Origin: Streptosporangium canum
GTDB lineage: Bacteria; Actinomycetota; Actinomycetes; Streptosporangiales; Streptosporangiaceae
Direction of reading: 5' to 3'
DNA: 64,000 nt
NCBI RefSeq assembly: GCF_900113865.1
Contig: NZ_FOQY01000027.1
Location: forward strand, 55,179-119,178
Position 1 is the first letter of the stretch. The number at the start of each line of letters is the position of its first letter. Shown one piece after another: positions 60,978 through 64,000 of this stretch. A program made the position numbers and the translations under genes. A model generated the notes under the pieces. The model did not search any database and was not told where the DNA came from. It was given only the letters and a program-made list of their open reading frames with translations.

Positions 60978-61943
60978 ATGAGTGATGAGAGACGACCCGC
61001 CGCTGCCCCCGCCGTTTCGGCCGGCGAAGCGGAGGGAAGGGCTCCGGCCCGGCACTATCGTCGAGAGGTGCCCGAGTCGAACCTCCTGCTGGAACCCGTT
61101 CTCGACTGGTATGCCGAGAGCGCCCGCGATCTCCCCTGGCGCGCCCCCGGCGCCTCCCCCTGGTCGATCCTGGTCAGCGAGATCATGCTGCAGCAGACAC
61201 CGGTGATCCGGGTGCTGCCCGTCTGGACCGAGTGGATGGAGCGCTGGCCCACGGCCGCCGCGCTCGCCGGGGAGCCCCCCGGTGAGGCCGTACGCCACTG
61301 GGGCCGTCTGGGCTACCCGCGCCGAGCCCTCAACCTGCACGCCTGCGCGCGGGCGATCACCGACCGGCACGGCGGCGAGGTCCCCTCCGACCACGCCACC
61401 CTGCTGACTCTCCCCGGCATCGGCGAATACACCGCGGCCGCGGTGGCCAGTTTCGCCTTCAAGGGCCGTCACGCCGTTCTCGACACCAACGTCCGCCGGG
61501 TCCTGGCGCGGGCCGTACGGGGCGAGGAGTATCCCCCGAAGGCCACCACGTCCGCCGAGCGCCGGCTCGCCGAGTCGCTGCTCCCCGGCGCCGACGACGC
61601 CCCCGTCTGGGCGGTCGCCGTCATGGAGCTGGGCGCTCTGGTCTGCACGGCACGCGCCCCCCGGTGCGCCGACTGCCCGATCGTCGAGCTGTGCGCCTGG
61701 CGCCTGGCCGGCAAGCCGGCCTACGACGGCCCCGCCCGCAAGGGCCAGACCTACGCCGGCACCGACCGCCAGTGCCGCGGCCGCCTCCTGTCCGTCCTGC
61801 GCCAGGCCCACGGCCCCGTCCCCAAAGACGCCCTCGACGTGGTCTGGGACATCGCCCCGCAGCGGGAGCGCGCCCTCGACGGCCTGATCGCCGACGGCCT
61901 GGCCGAGGTCCTCGACGACGGCACCTACCGCCTTCCGGGGTGA
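60978..61943 (+). CDS. mutY: A/G-specific adenine DNA glycosylase
   Basis: 321 residues. HhH motif LPGIGEYTAAAVASFA with catalytic Asp in HAVLDTNVRR (about residue 169); base-flipping Glu/Gln region VSEIMLQQTP; 4Fe-4S cluster C-x6-C-x2-C-x5-C in CTARAPRCADCPIVELC. The Nudix-like 8-oxoG domain is short or absent, as in other actinobacterial MutY. It removes A paired with 8-oxoG. The first 35 residues are low complexity; a GTG start at 61068 would drop them. Confidence 0.93.
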   Translation: MSDERRPAAAPAVSAGEAEGRAPARHYRREVPESNLLLEPVLDWYAESARDLPWRAPGASPWSILVSEIMLQQTPVIRVLPVWTEWMERWPTAAALAGEPPGEAVRHWGRLGYPRRALNLHACARAITDRHGGEVPSDHATLLTLPGIGEYTAAAVASFAFKGRHAVLDTNVRRVLARAVRGEEYPPKATTSAERRLAESLLPGADDAPVWAVAVMELGALVCTARAPRCADCPIVELCAWRLAGKPAYDGPARKGQTYAGTDRQCRGRLLSVLRQAHGPVPKDALDVVWDIAPQRERALDGLIADGLAEVLDDGTYRLPG

Positions 61944-62028
61944 GCGGTCCACGGGGAGCAGAGACGGCCGGACACGGCCTCCGGGACGGGAGCCGTGCCC
62001 GGCTGCCCGGCGCGGCTCCCAGAGGCGC

Positions 62029-62979
62029 TCAGGCGGCCAGGCGCAGGCCGAGTGCGGTGAGGTTGGTGCGGGCCCAGTCGAGCTCCTCGGCGAGCATGTC
62101 GACCAGTGCCCCCGGCCTCCTGGTCCGCAGCGGCACGGCCAGGTCGTGGGTCTCGACCTCGATGTGGGCGGTGCCGTTCACCGCGCCGGAGAGCATGGCG
62201 GTGAGGGTGTCCTCCAGGACCGAGCGGGTGCTCGGCAGCTCATGGCGGGCCTCGCTCACATGGTTGTGGACGTGGCCGAGCTTCACCACGGGGGCACCGG
62301 CGGCCGCGAGGCCGCGCAGGGCGGCTCCGGGCTCCTCCGAGCCGCCGGCGAGGTGGCAGGCGTCCAGGCAGACCCCGAGGTGGTCGGAGTCGATGTCGCC
62401 GACCCGCTCCAGCGCCTGCTTGGTGGTCTCCAGCACGCAGCCGGGCCACGGCTCGAAGCCGACCCTGATCGTCTTTCCGGTGACGCTGTAGAGGCCGCGC
62501 AGCTCGCGGGAGAGGCGCTCCAGGCGTCGCGAGGCGATCGTGTGCAGGTCGGCCGGCCAGTCGCGGCGCCAGCCGATGGGAATGGTGGAGATGCTTCCGA
62601 ACCGGACGTCCTCCGGCAGCAGGAAGGCAAGGATCTTGGCCAGCGCCATGGTGTAGCGGTAACGCTCGGGCTTCGCCCAGTCGGGGCCGGGGGCGTCCTG
62701 GTTGCGCCCGCCGGTGCCGTTGAGGCTGACGACCTCCAGGCCCCGCTCCTCGAGGGAACGGCGCAGGCGCACCAGCTCGATCCGGTCGGCGGTGAGATGG
62801 TCGGCGACGCTCGGGGAGAGCCAGAGGCCCACGCCCATCCGCTCCACGCCGAGCCGCTTGCGCACCGGGACCGCGTATCGGGTCAGGTGCGCTATCAGGT
62901 TCTCCAGGTCCTCAGCGGGATGTACGCCCGCGTTGTAGGACAGGTGAACGAGCGTCCCGTCCTCGTGCCGCAAACGCAT
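62029..62979 (-). CDS. EboE-like TIM-barrel protein
   Basis: 316 residues from ATG 62979. It opens with LRHEDGTLVHLSYNAGVHPAEDLENLIAHL and has LGLWLSP, GLEVVSLNG, STIPIGWRRDWPAD, LGVCLDACHLA and VKLGHVHNH. This matches EboE-type proteins of the eboABCDEF cluster, sugar isomerase-like TIM barrels said to act in metabolite traffic. The usual cluster partners are not adjacent, so it may be a stand-alone homologue. Metal-type residues (Cys/Asp/His at LDACHLA, HVHNH) are kept. Confidence 0.8.
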   Translation of the reverse strand: MRLRHEDGTLVHLSYNAGVHPAEDLENLIAHLTRYAVPVRKRLGVERMGVGLWLSPSVADHLTADRIELVRLRRSLEERGLEVVSLNGTGGRNQDAPGPDWAKPERYRYTMALAKILAFLLPEDVRFGSISTIPIGWRRDWPADLHTIASRRLERLSRELRGLYSVTGKTIRVGFEPWPGCVLETTKQALERVGDIDSDHLGVCLDACHLAGGSEEPGAALRGLAAAGAPVVKLGHVHNHVSEARHELPSTRSVLEDTLTAMLSGAVNGTAHIEVETHDLAVPLRTRRPGALVDMLAEELDWARTNLTALGLRLAA

Positions 62980-63285
62980 CCGATGCCTCCCAGGCGTGCT
63001 CCGTGTAAGCGGCCCCGATTGCCCCACGCCGGTGGTTGTGGCGTCACGGGTCAACAGGCCGTCCCTGCCGGGAACTCGGCCGGCCCGCCGAGCATCCCGC
63101 ACGGGCACCGATCTCCGCGTCACTCCCGGAGTTGATTCCTCGGTACGTCGCTGGGCTGACCTCGGGGGCACCCTCACCGCAATCAGTACGACTTGTGGAT
63201 CACTTCGGTGAGATGAGCCGGATTCACTCTACGGAGTGTAGTACTACCTATGGTGGCGGCATACCTTATTGCATAACAAATGAGT
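62980..63285. other. Gap between EboE-like and clpC genes
   Basis: 306 bp without a gene. The left half is GC-rich with no codon bias; the right half (63215-63285) is AT-rich (ACCTTATTGCATAACAAATG). It may hold the promoter of the EboE-like gene on the minus strand. Confidence 0.5.
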
Positions 63286-63319
63286 AGACCCCGCCGTGAA
63301 TCTCCTCACGGCGGGGTCT
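63286..63319. terminator. Terminator hairpin of clpC
   Basis: AGACCCCGCCGTGA (63286-63299) pairs perfectly with TCACGGCGGGGTCT (63306-63319), loop of 6 bases. It lies 17 bp past the clpC stop on its transcript, followed by a moderately U-rich run (ACUCAUUUGUU). A strong intrinsic terminator. Confidence 0.9.
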
Positions 63320-63336
63320 CTCTTTACCTGGTGGGA

Positions 63337-64000
63337 CTAGTTCTGGATCGGCTCCGCGATGGCGGCCGCCGAGTCCGGAACCTGGTCGGCCGGCGCGGTC
63401 TCACCCACGAAGACGAACTTCGCGTCGTCGCCCTCGCCCTCGATGCTGATCTTGACGATCTGGCCGGGACGGAGCTCGCCGTACAGGATCTTCTCCGACA
63501 GCGAGTCCTCCAGCTCGCGCTGGATGGTGCGGCGGAGCGGACGGGCGCCCATCACCGGGTCGTAGCCGCGGTCGGCCAGCAGCTGCTTGGCCTCCTGCGT
63601 GACCTCCAGACCCATGTCGCGGTCCTTCAGACGCTCGCCCACCTGCGCGAGCATCAGGTCCACGATCTTGATGATCTCCTTCGGCGTGAGCTGGTGGAAG
63701 ACCACGATGTCGTCGACACGGTTGAGGAACTCGGGCCGGAAGTGCTGCTTGAGCTCCTCCTGGACCTTGGACTTCATCCGGTCGTAGTTCGACTCGGTGT
63801 CGTTGGACTTCGCGAACCCGACGCCCTGCCCCTTGGAGATGTCCCGGGTGCCGAGGTTGGTCGTCATGATGATGACGGTGTTCTTGAAGTCCACCACGCG
63901 GCCCTGGGCGTCGGTCAGGCGACCGTCCTCCAGGATCTGCAGCAGCGAGTTGAAGATGTCCGGGTGGGCCTTCTCGATCTCGTCGAAGAGGACCACCGAG
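63337..64000 (-). CDS. clpC: ClpC ATPase, C-terminal part, cut by window end
   Basis: The frame runs out of the window at base 64000; the last 221 residues are present. VVLFDEIEKAHPDIFNSLLQ is Walker B of the second AAA domain; IMTTNLGTRDISKG is sensor 1; GARPLRRTIQRELED is sensor 2. The C-terminal extension ends PADQVPDSAAAIAEPIQN. ClpC unfolds proteins for ClpP. Actinobacterial ClpC is usually essential. Confidence 0.95.
   Translation of the reverse strand, partial: SVVLFDEIEKAHPDIFNSLLQILEDGRLTDAQGRVVDFKNTVIIMTTNLGTRDISKGQGVGFAKSNDTESNYDRMKSKVQEELKQHFRPEFLNRVDDIVVFHQLTPKEIIKIVDLMLAQVGERLKDRDMGLEVTQEAKQLLADRGYDPVMGARPLRRTIQRELEDSLSEKILYGELRPGQIVKISIEGEGDDAKFVFVGETAPADQVPDSAAAIAEPIQN

Noticed and set aside
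63200..63285. Possible tRNA or small RNA in the AT-rich end of the gap before clpC
   Set aside because: No cloverleaf or conserved tRNA positions could be found; only the clpC terminator hairpin is supported.

Overview
The window is very GC-rich (G or C dominates third codon positions) with frequent GTG starts, GGAGG-type ribosome sites and actinobacterial families such as DivIVA-like coiled coils, WXG100 and SseB proteins, DisA next to RadA, ClpC and an EtfD-like oxidoreductase. I read it as chromosome from a filamentous actinomycete, most likely of the Streptosporangiaceae type (Streptosporangium or Nonomuraea-like). The genus is inferred from gene content only. No rRNA, tRNA, CRISPR array or insertion sequence was found.

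Layout. 1-6140: the 3' end of a carboxylate-amine ligase gene, then a leftward group of a thiol peroxidase-like CMD protein, a membrane protein, a 28-codon small ORF and a FOXRED2-like flavoprotein. A SnoaL-like gene lies between two near-identical CMD genes, and a poorly coding stretch follows. 6140-18858: a leftward locus encoding an SseB-like protein, an unknown protein, a YbaB/EbfC-like protein, a WXG100 protein, a 3,233-residue modular protein with CpnT-like N terminus and C-terminal LysM-like domain, and a small Cys-cluster protein. It resembles a type VII secretion accessory or effector locus, but no secretion ATPase or channel gene is present. 19028-26008: methyltransferase, pyruvate oxidase (poxB), DUF2293-like protein, and two secreted proteins, one with LVIVD-type repeats. 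26127-36048: a leftward catabolic operon for 3-hydroxyanthranilate by meta cleavage to pyruvate and acetyl-CoA, with kynureninase at its end and a divergent IclR regulator.

36195-43549: regulators and small accessory genes (XRE regulator with two small ORFs, a DUF433/PIN-like toxin-antitoxin pair, a UTRA-only protein, pterin dehydratase, dienelactone hydrolase, VanZ-like protein, HutC-type GntR). 43707-64000: mostly core genes: DivIVA-like protein, gamma carbonic anhydrase, CsoR, a glycosyltransferase pair, etfD-like gene, TetR, a TIM-barrel isomerase, MerR-thioredoxin, radA, disA, AraC, mutY, an EboE-like gene, and the 3' end of clpC at the window edge.

How the genes work together. In the catabolic operon, kynureninase would supply 3-hydroxyanthranilate, and the nba-type enzymes follow in pathway order: ring-opening dioxygenase, ACMS decarboxylase, semialdehyde dehydrogenase, aminomuconate deaminase, oxalocrotonate decarboxylase, hydratase, aldolase and acylating acetaldehyde dehydrogenase. 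Four 17-bp GTTCC-N7-GGAAC palindromes occur at the IclR gene/operon promoter, before kynU and before the LVIVD gene, suggesting one regulon. Inside the operon an 80-bp tandem duplication encodes two 27-codon ORFs joined to each other and to both neighbours by RTGA stop/start overlaps. The most promising novel features are the giant WXG100-linked protein, these duplicated coupling peptides, and the proposed IclR regulon.
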